Shown here in pieces: positions 42,246-49,220 of a stretch of DNA of 50,842 bases. This stretch comes from Acidobacteriaceae bacterium. GTDB lineage: Bacteria; Acidobacteriota; Terriglobia; Terriglobales; Acidobacteriaceae. The notes under the pieces were generated by a model. That model saw only the letters and a list, made by a program, of their open reading frames with translations. It did not search any database and was not told where the DNA came from. The stretch spans positions 15,263 to 66,104 of the forward strand of contig PLOG01000188.1 of NCBI GenBank assembly GCA_003142935.1. The letters are read 5' to 3'. The stretch's first letter is position 1, and every line of letters begins with the position of its first letter. The position numbers and the translations under genes are program-made.

Positions 42246-42271
42246 CCTAGGTCCCGCCTTTGGGACCTGGG
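42246..42271 (+). repeat. Intergenic hairpin repeat, copy 3
   Basis: CCTAGGTCCC (42246-42255), loop GCCTTT, GGGACCTGGG (42262-42271). It differs from copy 1 by one stem T (a G-U-type wobble in RNA) and one loop base. It lies between the DUF2442 gene and vapC, which converge. Confidence 0.75.
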
Positions 42272-42314
42272 ATAGCATGGCCCTCAACCGACCGGCATTT
42301 CTGGTCCCCGTTCC

Positions 42315-42737
42315 CTAGCTCTTCTCCCACGGATTCACAACCGACGCCGCGATATCCTCGAAGTGCTTCACGTTGCGCGTGGCGAGAGTCGCGTGAGAAG
42401 CTAGCACGATTCCGGCGATCATCGTGTCACGAGCCTCGCGAGGCCATCCCTTTTTCTGCCCTTCCGCGTCCAAATCCGATGCGTTGTGCGCCGCTGCCAG
42501 GTCAAAGACGGCAATCCGTCCCTGAATCGTCTCATTCAGCAGATACTCAAACGCAAGTATGCGCGCTGTTCGGCGCTTTCCTGCTGGCATTGCAAGCAGG
42601 CCCGAGCGGATTTCGAATACGTTGATCGAGGACGTCCAAATCGACGGGCGCGGTTGGCGGTTCATCCAGAGCACTGCCGCGGGGTCAGGCACATCACGCA
42701 TGAATTCCGAAATCACGTTGGTATCAAGAATGATCAC
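42315..42737 (-). CDS. vapC: PIN-domain toxin (VapC/FitB-like)
   Basis: A 140-residue PIN ribonuclease. MIILDTNVISEFMR supplies the first Asp (residue 5), NVFEIRSGL the conserved Glu, REARDTMIAGI the third acidic residue and ATLATRNVKHF the last. Such toxins cut tRNA or rRNA. FitB is the closest remembered relative, given its partner. The start is GTG at 42737, 2 nt past the antitoxin stop. The frame remains open far upstream to 43076, but only on shadow sequence. The stop lies close to a short TCCC-type repeat. Confidence 0.88.
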   Translation of the reverse strand: MIILDTNVISEFMRDVPDPAAVLWMNRQPRPSIWTSSINVFEIRSGLLAMPAGKRRTARILAFEYLLNETIQGRIAVFDLAAAHNASDLDAEGQKKGWPREARDTMIAGIVLASHATLATRNVKHFEDIAASVVNPWEKS

Positions 42738-42739
42738 GG

Positions 42740-42994
42740 CTAAAACTTCGGTATCCGCATGCGCATGCCGCGAATCTCGGGAATCTCTTCCCCTTCCTTG
42801 AGGCCGATGCCATGTCCGCTGAAGAGCGCCACAATCTCCGACCCTAATCCGCGCTTCGGAGTTTCTTCCTCCCGCAGCGCGTTGCGCAGAATCTCGCGAA
42901 CTTCCTCTTCCATGCTTCGGCCATGCCGCTTTGCGCGATGCTGTAGTCGGCCCTTGACCTGGTCCTCCAGGTTGCGAACTAATATCTGCGCCAT
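42740..42994 (-). CDS. vapB: FitA-like ribbon-helix-helix antitoxin
   Basis: An 84-residue antitoxin. MAQILVRNLEDQVKGRLQHR begins a ribbon-helix-helix; RHGRSMEEEVREILRNALRE is the long second helix, as in FitA-like proteins. The C-terminus (GSEIVALFSGHGIGL) wraps the toxin. I use the ATG at 42994 with GGAGG nearby, although the frame starts at 43051. It is first in the operon and a 16-bp palindrome lies 12 nt upstream. Confidence 0.88.
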   Translation of the reverse strand: MAQILVRNLEDQVKGRLQHRAKRHGRSMEEEVREILRNALREEETPKRGLGSEIVALFSGHGIGLKEGEEIPEIRGMRMRIPKF

Positions 42995-43006
42995 CTTCGC
43001 CTCCGT

Positions 43007-43022
43007 TGCTATCATGATAGCA
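43007..43022. promoter_or_regulatory. Palindromic operator with FitA-like half-sites
   Basis: TGCTATCA followed directly by TGATAGCA is a 16-bp perfect palindrome. From memory, the gonococcal FitAB operator contains exactly these half-sites, separated by about 12 bp. Here they abut. The element lies 12 nt upstream of the vapB ATG. Confidence 0.65.
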
Positions 43023-43092
43023 TGGCTCCGAAATTGGGTGCCACATTTCAAGCCCTTCAGATCTGGAACAGCACAAACTTGCCCAGGCAGCT

Positions 43093-43134
43093 CTTTCTGT
43101 TCCCTGTTCCCTGTTCCCTATTCCCTGTTCCCTG
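43093..43134. repeat. TTCCCTG heptamer array inside the dsbD 3' end
   Basis: CTTTCTG, TTCCCTG, TTCCCTG, TTCCCTA, TTCCCTG and TTCCCTG are contiguous. The dsbD stop (TAG on the minus strand, 43118-43120) comes from the TTCCCTA unit and the preceding residues GNRE are also repeat-encoded. Confidence 0.85.
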
Positions 43135-45217
43135 CCTTCGGCAGCTTCGCTACCTCATCCATCACAATCCCCGGCGTCAGCACCTCAGGCAACATCACCG
43201 GTTCGCTCTGCCCCGGCGTGTAGAGCGCATACGCTGGAACCCCGCTACGGTCGAGAGCGGTGAGCGCCTGCGTGATGGCTTCGTCGTGCCGAGTCCAGTC
43301 GGCTTTCATCAGGACGACATTCCTCGCCTGAAACGCCTGAATCACCTCCGGCCGGCTGAGAGCGACGCGTTCGTTAACCTGGCAGCTCAGGCACCAGCTT
43401 GCGGTAAAGTCCACAAAAACCGGCTGCCCCGACCCAAGCGAACGGATGACTGCCTCCTGCGACCACGGCTGCCACAGCCCTTGAACCTCCGGCCCGCCTG
43501 AAGTCTCCGGCGCAGCCGCCAGCCTTCCCGGCGCGAACACGCTCACCGCAACCGCGACCAGCAAAATCGCCCCCGCGACGATACCCGCCCAGCGCTTGGC
43601 CGGCCAGCGCCCCAGAAACCACCCCGCAATCGCCAGCAGCAAAAAACTCGAAAGCAGCGACACCAGCAACCCAGCCCCGTAGGCTCCAGCCAGAACCCAC
43701 GCCAGCCAGATCACCGTAACAAAAATCGGCACGGAGATGGCCTGCCGCAGCACTTCCATCCACGCGCCGGGCCGTGGCAGCACCCGCGTCCACGCCGGCT
43801 GCAGGGTCAGCGCCACATAAGGCGCCGCCAACCCCAGCGCCAGCGCCGTGAACACCGCGAAGGTAACCGCGGCCGGCTGAGCCAGCGCGTACCCGATCGC
43901 CGCTCCCATAAACGGCGCGGTGCAGGGCGTGGCCACCACCACCGCCAACACCCCGGTGAAGAAACTCCCCGTGTATCCCCGCTTCGACGCCAATGAACCG
44001 CCGGCACTGGTGAGCGTCAGGCCAATCTCAAACTGCCCCGCCAGCGACAGCCCCATGAAAAACAGCAGCCCCGCCATCAGCGCCAGGAAAACCGGCGACT
44101 GGAACTGGAATCCCCAACCCAGCGTCGCGCCCGCTGCGCGCAGCCCCAGCAGCACCCCCACCAGCACCCAAAATGAAACCAGAATCCCAGCCGCGTAGAC
44201 GAATCCATGCGCTCGCAGCGTATGCCGCTCTTCGCTGCCCGAATTCACCAGCGCCAGCCCTTTCAAAAACAGCACCGGAAACACGCACGGCATCAGGTTC
44301 AACAGCAGCCCGCCAAGAAACGCCAGCGCCGTAGTCCTCGCCAGCAGCGCCCACGCGAGCGAAGGCGCAGGCGTGGTCACCGTTCCCGGCAGCGCCGCCA
44401 GTTCATACGCCCGTCCCCCAGACAGTTCGAGCACACCATTCAACTGCGCGGGATTGGCAACCAGGCTCGGGTCCTTCTGTAGGTCGAGAACGAAGCCCTT
44501 CTTCGCCGGCGTCACCTTCTGCGGGGCGGGATTCGAGAGAATGTCCTGATCGGCGGGAAAGAAAGCAGCCATCGTTTCCCGGTGGCCCGTCTCAACGCCC
44601 AGCCGGAACCCCTCCTGCGTAGGCTGGAAAACCGCCTTCACGCCGGCAGGCAGCGGCGTGGGCAGAGTGCTTGCGAGACGCTTCACGAGCCCCGCATCTT
44701 CGCCGGAACCCGAGACGACCGCGGGCTGTCCCGAGACCAGTTGCAAGGTTGCCGAGAGTTCGGCTTTGCCCGGCATGCAGACTTCGCGGCAGACCAGCCA
44801 GTCGACTTTGGCGTCGAGAGCTACCTTGCCGTCTTTCACAGTTGGCGCCACCTCGAGCTTCATCGGAAACAGGACTTCGTTCTCATAGCCGAAGTCCATC
44901 AGCGGCCCAAGCGGCAGCCGCTGCGGCGCGGGGAATTGCATTGGCCCCGCCGTCACTCCCGCAGGCAGCGTCCATTGAATGTGCGGCGGTCCCCCGGCGT
45001 CTCCGGCATTTTTCCAATACACGTGCCAGCCGGGCTCAAGCTTGAAATAGAGGCCGACCACGTTGTTTCCCGCGGGATAGAGCTGGTCTTGCGGGACTAC
45101 AAGTTGAACGTGGAGGTGCGGCACGTCGGCGGCGCCAGTTGCAGCCAACGCAGGGAACGCGGCGGCCAGCAGAGCGGCAACGAAAATGAGACGGGAAAGG
45201 CGCATGGCGGGAAACAT
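43118..45217 (-). CDS. dsbD: DsbD/ScsB-like thiol:disulfide interchange protein
   Basis: A 699-residue membrane protein that moves electrons from cytoplasmic thioredoxin to the periplasm. A signal peptide (LIFVAALLAAAFPALAA) leads into an N-terminal DsbD-alpha-like domain with the redox pair in VCREVCMPGK. Eight or so transmembrane segments follow (~290-560), with the paired membrane cysteines in LNLMPCVFPVLF and VATPCTAPFMGA. The C-terminal thioredoxin domain has the active site WCLSC near residue 617 (DFTASWCLSCQVNE). The layout is closer to ScsB than to E. coli DsbD. Start at 45217 with CAGGAG just upstream. A DsbA-like gene is at 13.6 kb. C-terminal residues come from a heptamer array. 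Confidence 0.92.
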   Translation of the reverse strand: MFPAMRLSRLIFVAALLAAAFPALAATGAADVPHLHVQLVVPQDQLYPAGNNVVGLYFKLEPGWHVYWKNAGDAGGPPHIQWTLPAGVTAGPMQFPAPQRLPLGPLMDFGYENEVLFPMKLEVAPTVKDGKVALDAKVDWLVCREVCMPGKAELSATLQLVSGQPAVVSGSGEDAGLVKRLASTLPTPLPAGVKAVFQPTQEGFRLGVETGHRETMAAFFPADQDILSNPAPQKVTPAKKGFVLDLQKDPSLVANPAQLNGVLELSGGRAYELAALPGTVTTPAPSLAWALLARTTALAFLGGLLLNLMPCVFPVLFLKGLALVNSGSEERHTLRAHGFVYAAGILVSFWVLVGVLLGLRAAGATLGWGFQFQSPVFLALMAGLLFFMGLSLAGQFEIGLTLTSAGGSLASKRGYTGSFFTGVLAVVVATPCTAPFMGAAIGYALAQPAAVTFAVFTALALGLAAPYVALTLQPAWTRVLPRPGAWMEVLRQAISVPIFVTVIWLAWVLAGAYGAGLLVSLLSSFLLLAIAGWFLGRWPAKRWAGIVAGAILLVAVAVSVFAPGRLAAAPETSGGPEVQGLWQPWSQEAVIRSLGSGQPVFVDFTASWCLSCQVNERVALSRPEVIQAFQARNVVLMKADWTRHDEAITQALTALDRSGVPAYALYTPGQSEPVMLPEVLTPGIVMDEVAKLPKAGNRE

Positions 45218-45296
45218 AAACTCCTGACTCTTGGACTCAGTGTATCGGACGCTGCTTGCGGAAAAGGACGGAGAAGAGCCGTAGTGAGTCCGCTAT

Positions 45297-45740
45297 CTAT
45301 TGTCTGAGATGCAGCTCCGGCCGTGCCGCGTGCTCCCTATAAATACAATCGTTCTGCACGCATTTCACGCCAGCGGCTCGCGCGCGGGCGATGGCGTCGT
45401 CGTGGATCACCTCGTCCTGTAGCCACAGATATGGAATGCCGAGCCGAATCACGTCGTCGACGATCGGCGGCACATTCTCTGAGGCGCGAAAGACATCCAC
45501 CAGGTCGATGCCAGCGCCGCTGAGTTCGTGTGCCGCGGCCTGCGCCGCATCGAGATCGGCGTAGCAAGGCGCCCCAAGGATTTCCTTGAGCGCGGGATTG
45601 ACAGGAAGCACTCGATAGCCATTCGCGGCCAGGTAGCGGCCAATGTTGTGGCTGGCGCGCCAGCTCTTGTCGCTCATGCCGACAACGGCGATGGTCTTCG
45701 CCGTGCGCAGCATCTCGTCAATGATTTCAGGATCGTTCAT
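45297..45740 (-). CDS. CoA-binding Rossmann-fold protein (YccU-like)
   Basis: A 147-residue protein of the CoA_binding_2 family. AKTIAVVGMSDKSWRASHNI is the nucleotide-binding loop, GYRVLPVNPALKEILG, LVDVFRASENVPPIVDDVI and LWLQDEVIHDDAIARA follow, and the Cys near VKCVQNDCIYREHA is conserved. It is probably regulated by or sensing CoA; the function is otherwise unknown. The ATG at 45740 is preferred (GAGGGAAG upstream); the frame runs through repeat DNA to 45809. Confidence 0.9.
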   Translation of the reverse strand: MNDPEIIDEMLRTAKTIAVVGMSDKSWRASHNIGRYLAANGYRVLPVNPALKEILGAPCYADLDAAQAAAHELSGAGIDLVDVFRASENVPPIVDDVIRLGIPYLWLQDEVIHDDAIARARAAGVKCVQNDCIYREHAARPELHLRQ

Positions 45741-45780
45741 TCGCTTCCCTCTCTGTTCAGGAGTCTGGACCTGACCTTTT

Positions 45781-45890
45781 GCTTTGAAAGGGCACGGCCT
45801 TAGACGCATCGGGCAAGCGTGCTTTGAAAGGGCACGGCTTTAGCCGTGCCGCAGAATCGCCCAAATAGGAGCGGGCTTTAGCCCCCGAGG
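45781..45890. repeat. Two-hairpin repeat with duplicated head
   Basis: GCTTTGAAAGGGCACGGC recurs at 45781 and 45821, a 40-nt spacing. The second copy continues as hairpin GGCACGGC-TTTA-GCCGTGCC (45831-45850) and then GGGC-TTTA-GCCC (45873-45884). The pattern matches the copies at 13155-13400, including the TTTA/TTCA loops. The first copy is cut short after CGGCCTTAG. Confidence 0.7.
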
Positions 45891-45914
45891 GAATGCCGAT
45901 GCATGCATTCGAAC

Positions 45915-47055
45915 TTAATCGGAGACATCCAGATCGTCTGCTTCGCCGTCCGTCGCGGTGCCACGGCGCTTGGCCAGCAAGTATCCACGCAAAAACGGCT
46001 CGAGATACCCATCGAGCACCTTGTCCACGTCACCCACTTCGACCTTGGTGCGGTGGTCTTTGGCAATGCGGTAGGGCTGCAGCACATAAGAGCGGATCTG
46101 CGAGCCGAAATTGATTTCGAGCTTCGAGTCTTCGAGCTTCTTGCTGACGGCGCGCTTCTTTTCGAGCTCGTATTCATAGAGCCGCGAGCGCAGCATCTTC
46201 ATGGCCTTGTCGCGGTTCTTGTGCTGCGAGCGCTCGTTCTGGCATTGCACCACGATGCCCGTGGGCAGATGCGTCATGCGCACCGCGGAGTCGGTCGTGT
46301 TCACGTGCTGGCCGCCCTTGCCGCCGGATCGATACGTGTCGATGCGTAGGTCTTCGAGTTTCAAATCCACATGGATCGACTCGTCGATTTCCGGCGAAAC
46401 ATAGACCGACGCGAACGACGTGTGGCGGCGCTTGGCTTGGTCGAAGGGCGAAATGCGCACCAGGCGATGAACGCCGCTCTCGCCGGCAAGCTGGCCGAAA
46501 GCGTACTCGCCCATAATCGTGAACGTGGCGGACTTGATGCCGGCCTCTTCGCCGTCCTGGTAGTCGTTCATCTCGGTTTTGAAGCCTTGCTGCTCGGCCC
46601 AGCGCAGATACATGCGCATCAGCATCTCGGCCCAGTCCTGGCTCTCGGTGCCGCCCGCGCCAGGGTGAACGGTCACGATGGCGTTCAGCGGATCTGCTTC
46701 GCCAGAGAGCATGGTGCGCGCTTCGAGCTCTTCATTGAACGTGACGAGAGCCTTGATGTCGCGCTCGAGATCGGCGAGCACATCTTCGCCTTCGCGGGCC
46801 AGCTCGAAGTAGGCTTCAATATCGCCGGAACGGCGGACCAGTTCCTCATCGTCGGCAACCAGGTTTTCCAGGCGCTTGCGGTCGCGCATCAAGGGCTTGG
46901 ACGCGGCGGGATCGTTCCAGAGGGCTGGATCGGCAAGCTTCTTTTCTATGTCGGCGAGTTCCCTGCGGATGCGGGCAGGGTCAAAGATACTCCCGCAGGT
47001 CGCGAACCTGGTCGCGGACGGGAGCGTAAGCGAATTCGAGATCGTTTAACGACAT
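45915..47055 (-). CDS. prfB: Peptide chain release factor 2, programmed +1 frameshift
   Basis: Recognises UAA and UGA stop codons and triggers peptide release. The gene needs a frameshift: frame one starts at the ATG at 47055, reads 24 codons to CTT (46984-46986) and meets TGA at 46981-46983; shifting +1 reads GAC and the frame continues to 45915, giving 379 residues. The second frame contains HPGAGGTESQDWAEML, the SPF recognition tripeptide in RISPFDQAKRRHTS, and the catalytic GGQ in GGKGGQHVNTTDS. A CGGGAG Shine-Dalgarno-like sequence stands just before the slip. It lies 9 nt behind lnt and is cotranscribed. A plain gene caller would start it late (near 46892) and lose the frameshift. Confidence 0.95.
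46980..46992 (-). promoter_or_regulatory. prfB: RF2 autoregulatory frameshift site
   Basis: Minus strand: GAG TAT CTT TGA C. CTT TGA C equals the E. coli slip site, and GGGAG a few bases upstream stands in for its AGGGGG stimulator. When RF2 is scarce, the ribosome stalls at UGA and slips +1, completing RF2. Confidence 0.93.
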
Positions 47056-47064
47056 GCTTTGCTC

Positions 47065-48774
47065 TTATGACCTGACTTTGATTTGGACTTTCGCTGCGAA
47101 GACGGCCTGGCCAAGAAGTTTTCTTGCTGCCCAGGCAACAATCCCCAATCCAAGTATGGCACAAAGCCAAGCAAACACGTCGCCGTGCGCGGTGTAGTAG
47201 GTAATGTCGTCGCGGAAACCGTACTCGGCGGGAAGTGCATCCATCGCGTGGCGGGGAATGCTCTGGCGGACGCGGCCATAGGGATCGATGGCGGCAGTGA
47301 CTCCGTTGTTGGTGTCGCGCAAAATCCAGCGGCGATTTTCGATGGCCCGCATCCGCGCCATGTTCAAGTGCTGCCATGGAGCGCTGGTGTCGCCGTACCA
47401 TCCATCGTCGCTGATGTTGACCAGCACCTCGGCGCCCAGGCGCGCGAACTGCCGTACCTCGTCGGCGAAGACAGCTTCGTAGCAGATGAAAACGCCATAG
47501 CGATGCCCCCCGCCTTTCTGACTGCCGAGGCGGAAGACCTTGCGCTGGTCGCCGCGATCGAACCTGGAAACCTTGCCGGTCAGCTTGCGGGCGAAGAACA
47601 GGAAACGGCTGAAGGGCACGTACTCGCCGAAAGGCACGAGATGAATCTTGTCGTAGCGGCCGATGGGCGCGCCGTCCGCACTCACCACCAGGGCGGAGTT
47701 GTATTCTCGCCATCCGCCTGAATCCGGGGATATATCCATGCCGATAGTGCCCACCACAAGCGGTGCGTCGCTTGCGCGAGCGATCTCCGCCACAGCCTTT
47801 TGAAAGCGGGCATCGTCCTGAAAGAATGGCGCGGGCGACTCGGGCCATGCGATCAGATCGGGATGCGTGGGATACGGCGGGCAAACGATTTCGCCGGATG
47901 GAGCGCCGGTCTGGGGAATGCCGGCGATGTAAGTCTTGCACTGCTCGGCGGCCAGCTTGGAAAAGCCGGCGATATGGCGATCCCATTCACCGGGGCCCAT
48001 CCATAAGCCAGAGCCGGCGACGTCGAGATTGGGCTGAATCAGCACGGCGGTGGCTGTGGGTGCAGGCCTTGGCGGCTTTAGAAAGATGCTTGCCGTGCCT
48101 GCCAGAGCCAGCAGCACGCCGGCTACGCCCCAAATGCGTTTGTGTGCGCGCCGGTCGAGGAGGATACCTCCCGCAATCAGCGCATTCACGGCGGCCAGCA
48201 CAAAGCTGATGCCATAGACGCCGGTCCACGGAGCCAGTTGATTCACCAGCCCGTTGTCGACCTGCGAATAGCCAAGCTGATCCCAGGGCACACTGGTAAT
48301 CCGCGCCGCTGCCAACTCCAGCCCGGCCCAAAAGATGGGCGCAGCGGCCAGCGCCAGGCGTGTGTTGCCGCTGGCCTTCTGCACCAGCGCGACGGCCACG
48401 CCGAAGAGTCCAAAGTAGAGCCCCAGCACCAGGCTGTAGCCCACCAGCAACAGCGTTGGCGCCAGTGGAGGCATGTCGCCGTATTGGAGCATCACGTCGC
48501 GAACCCAGTAGCAGTTGCCGGCGTACCACAACACGCCGCAGAGATAGGCAAGCAGAAAGGCGCGGCGCAGCGGGCGGGGCCGGCCGCCCTGCGCAGCCGA
48601 AATGATTGCCCACAGCAGCGGCACCAATCCGAACCACGCGAAGACCGATCGCCAGGGTGGCAATGGGCCGGCCAGCGGAAACGGCAACTCGAGCAAGCCA
48701 GCGGATAGGCCCGCCGCGGCCCACAATTTCCAGGAGCCTCGCGGGAATGCGGGCTGAGCGCTTTCTGGTTGCAT
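47065..48774 (-). CDS. lnt: Apolipoprotein N-acyltransferase
   Basis: Adds the third acyl chain to lipoproteins in the inner membrane. The 569-residue protein has 6-7 N-terminal transmembrane segments (up to ~residue 235) and a nitrilase-like domain with the catalytic triad: Glu ~312 in AWPESPAPFF, Lys ~375 in GRYDKIHLVPFGEYVPF, Cys ~429 in GVFICYEAVFADEV. A final helix lies near residues 535-555. The stop precedes the prfB ATG by 9 nt. TAAACT (48784-48789) ends 9 nt before the ATG. Two lipoproteins of this window (29.4 and 31.9 kb) would be substrates. Confidence 0.95.
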   Translation of the reverse strand: MQPESAQPAFPRGSWKLWAAAGLSAGLLELPFPLAGPLPPWRSVFAWFGLVPLLWAIISAAQGGRPRPLRRAFLLAYLCGVLWYAGNCYWVRDVMLQYGDMPPLAPTLLLVGYSLVLGLYFGLFGVAVALVQKASGNTRLALAAAPIFWAGLELAAARITSVPWDQLGYSQVDNGLVNQLAPWTGVYGISFVLAAVNALIAGGILLDRRAHKRIWGVAGVLLALAGTASIFLKPPRPAPTATAVLIQPNLDVAGSGLWMGPGEWDRHIAGFSKLAAEQCKTYIAGIPQTGAPSGEIVCPPYPTHPDLIAWPESPAPFFQDDARFQKAVAEIARASDAPLVVGTIGMDISPDSGGWREYNSALVVSADGAPIGRYDKIHLVPFGEYVPFSRFLFFARKLTGKVSRFDRGDQRKVFRLGSQKGGGHRYGVFICYEAVFADEVRQFARLGAEVLVNISDDGWYGDTSAPWQHLNMARMRAIENRRWILRDTNNGVTAAIDPYGRVRQSIPRHAMDALPAEYGFRDDITYYTAHGDVFAWLCAILGLGIVAWAARKLLGQAVFAAKVQIKVRS

Positions 48775-48941
48775 ACAGGGGCGAGTTTATCGCATCGGGC
48801 GCAGGGAGCGCCGGAGAGACACAGTCTAAGGCCTATCGAATCAAAGTTCCCGATAGAAGCCTAAGCCAGCGCGCGCCCCGCATTGAATTCCGCTGCGGAG
48901 ACCGAGCCCAAATGCTCGTCCATAGCGGACCAAAAGCACGT

Positions 48942-48947
48942 TACAAT
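48942..48947 (+). promoter_or_regulatory. -10 box TACAAT of the 41-residue gene
   Basis: TACAAT ends 6 nt before the ATG, the same spacing as at nadE and the rhodanese gene. The -35 region (TCCATA at 48919-48924) is poor. Confidence 0.45.
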
Positions 48948-48953
48948 CTGAGT

Positions 48954-49079
48954 ATGGTCGTGGCGATTTTTTTAATGCGCGTTCTCGAAGTGATGTTCTT
49001 CGTCGGTCTCGTAGGATCGGCCGTGGTCGTGCTCATCAGCTTTGTTGAAGACGGCAAAGAGCTGTTCGGAAAGGACTAA
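48954..49079 (+). CDS. 41-residue single-pass membrane protein
   Basis: The ATG at 48954 opens a 41-residue frame ending in TAA. Residues ~3-32 are strongly hydrophobic (EVMFFVGLVGSAVVVLISFV), and the C-terminus FVEDGKELFGKD is acidic and soluble. TACAAT (48942-48947) ends 6 nt before the ATG; no Shine-Dalgarno sequence is present, so the start appears leaderless. It is divergent from lnt. The function is unknown; similar small proteins seem familiar from acidobacteria, from memory. Confidence 0.65.
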   Translation: MVVAIFLMRVLEVMFFVGLVGSAVVVLISFVEDGKELFGKD

Positions 49080-49122
49080 CGCAGGCAGCGTCCAGGCCGT
49101 GACCAAACCCTGTCCAATTTGA

Positions 49123-49151
49123 TTGACACTGCTTTAATTCGGACTTAAACT
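49123..49151 (+). promoter_or_regulatory. Strong sigma-70-type promoter for the APC permease
   Basis: TTGACA (49123-49128), a spacer of 17 nt and TAAACT (49146-49151). Transcription should start near 49158, leaving a leader of ~63 nt before the ATG at 49221. Confidence 0.7.
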
Positions 49152-49220
49152 CAGCGCAGGGCGGGCGGACGATAGCCCTCTCGATTCCAGCACACCGCTT
49201 CCGGTGACGACACCCTCACG

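Noticed and set aside
46946-47986. 346-codon frame antisense-phase to lnt
   Set aside because: Same-strand shadow overlapping the complete lnt gene; rich in Arg, Gly and Ser with no family motif.
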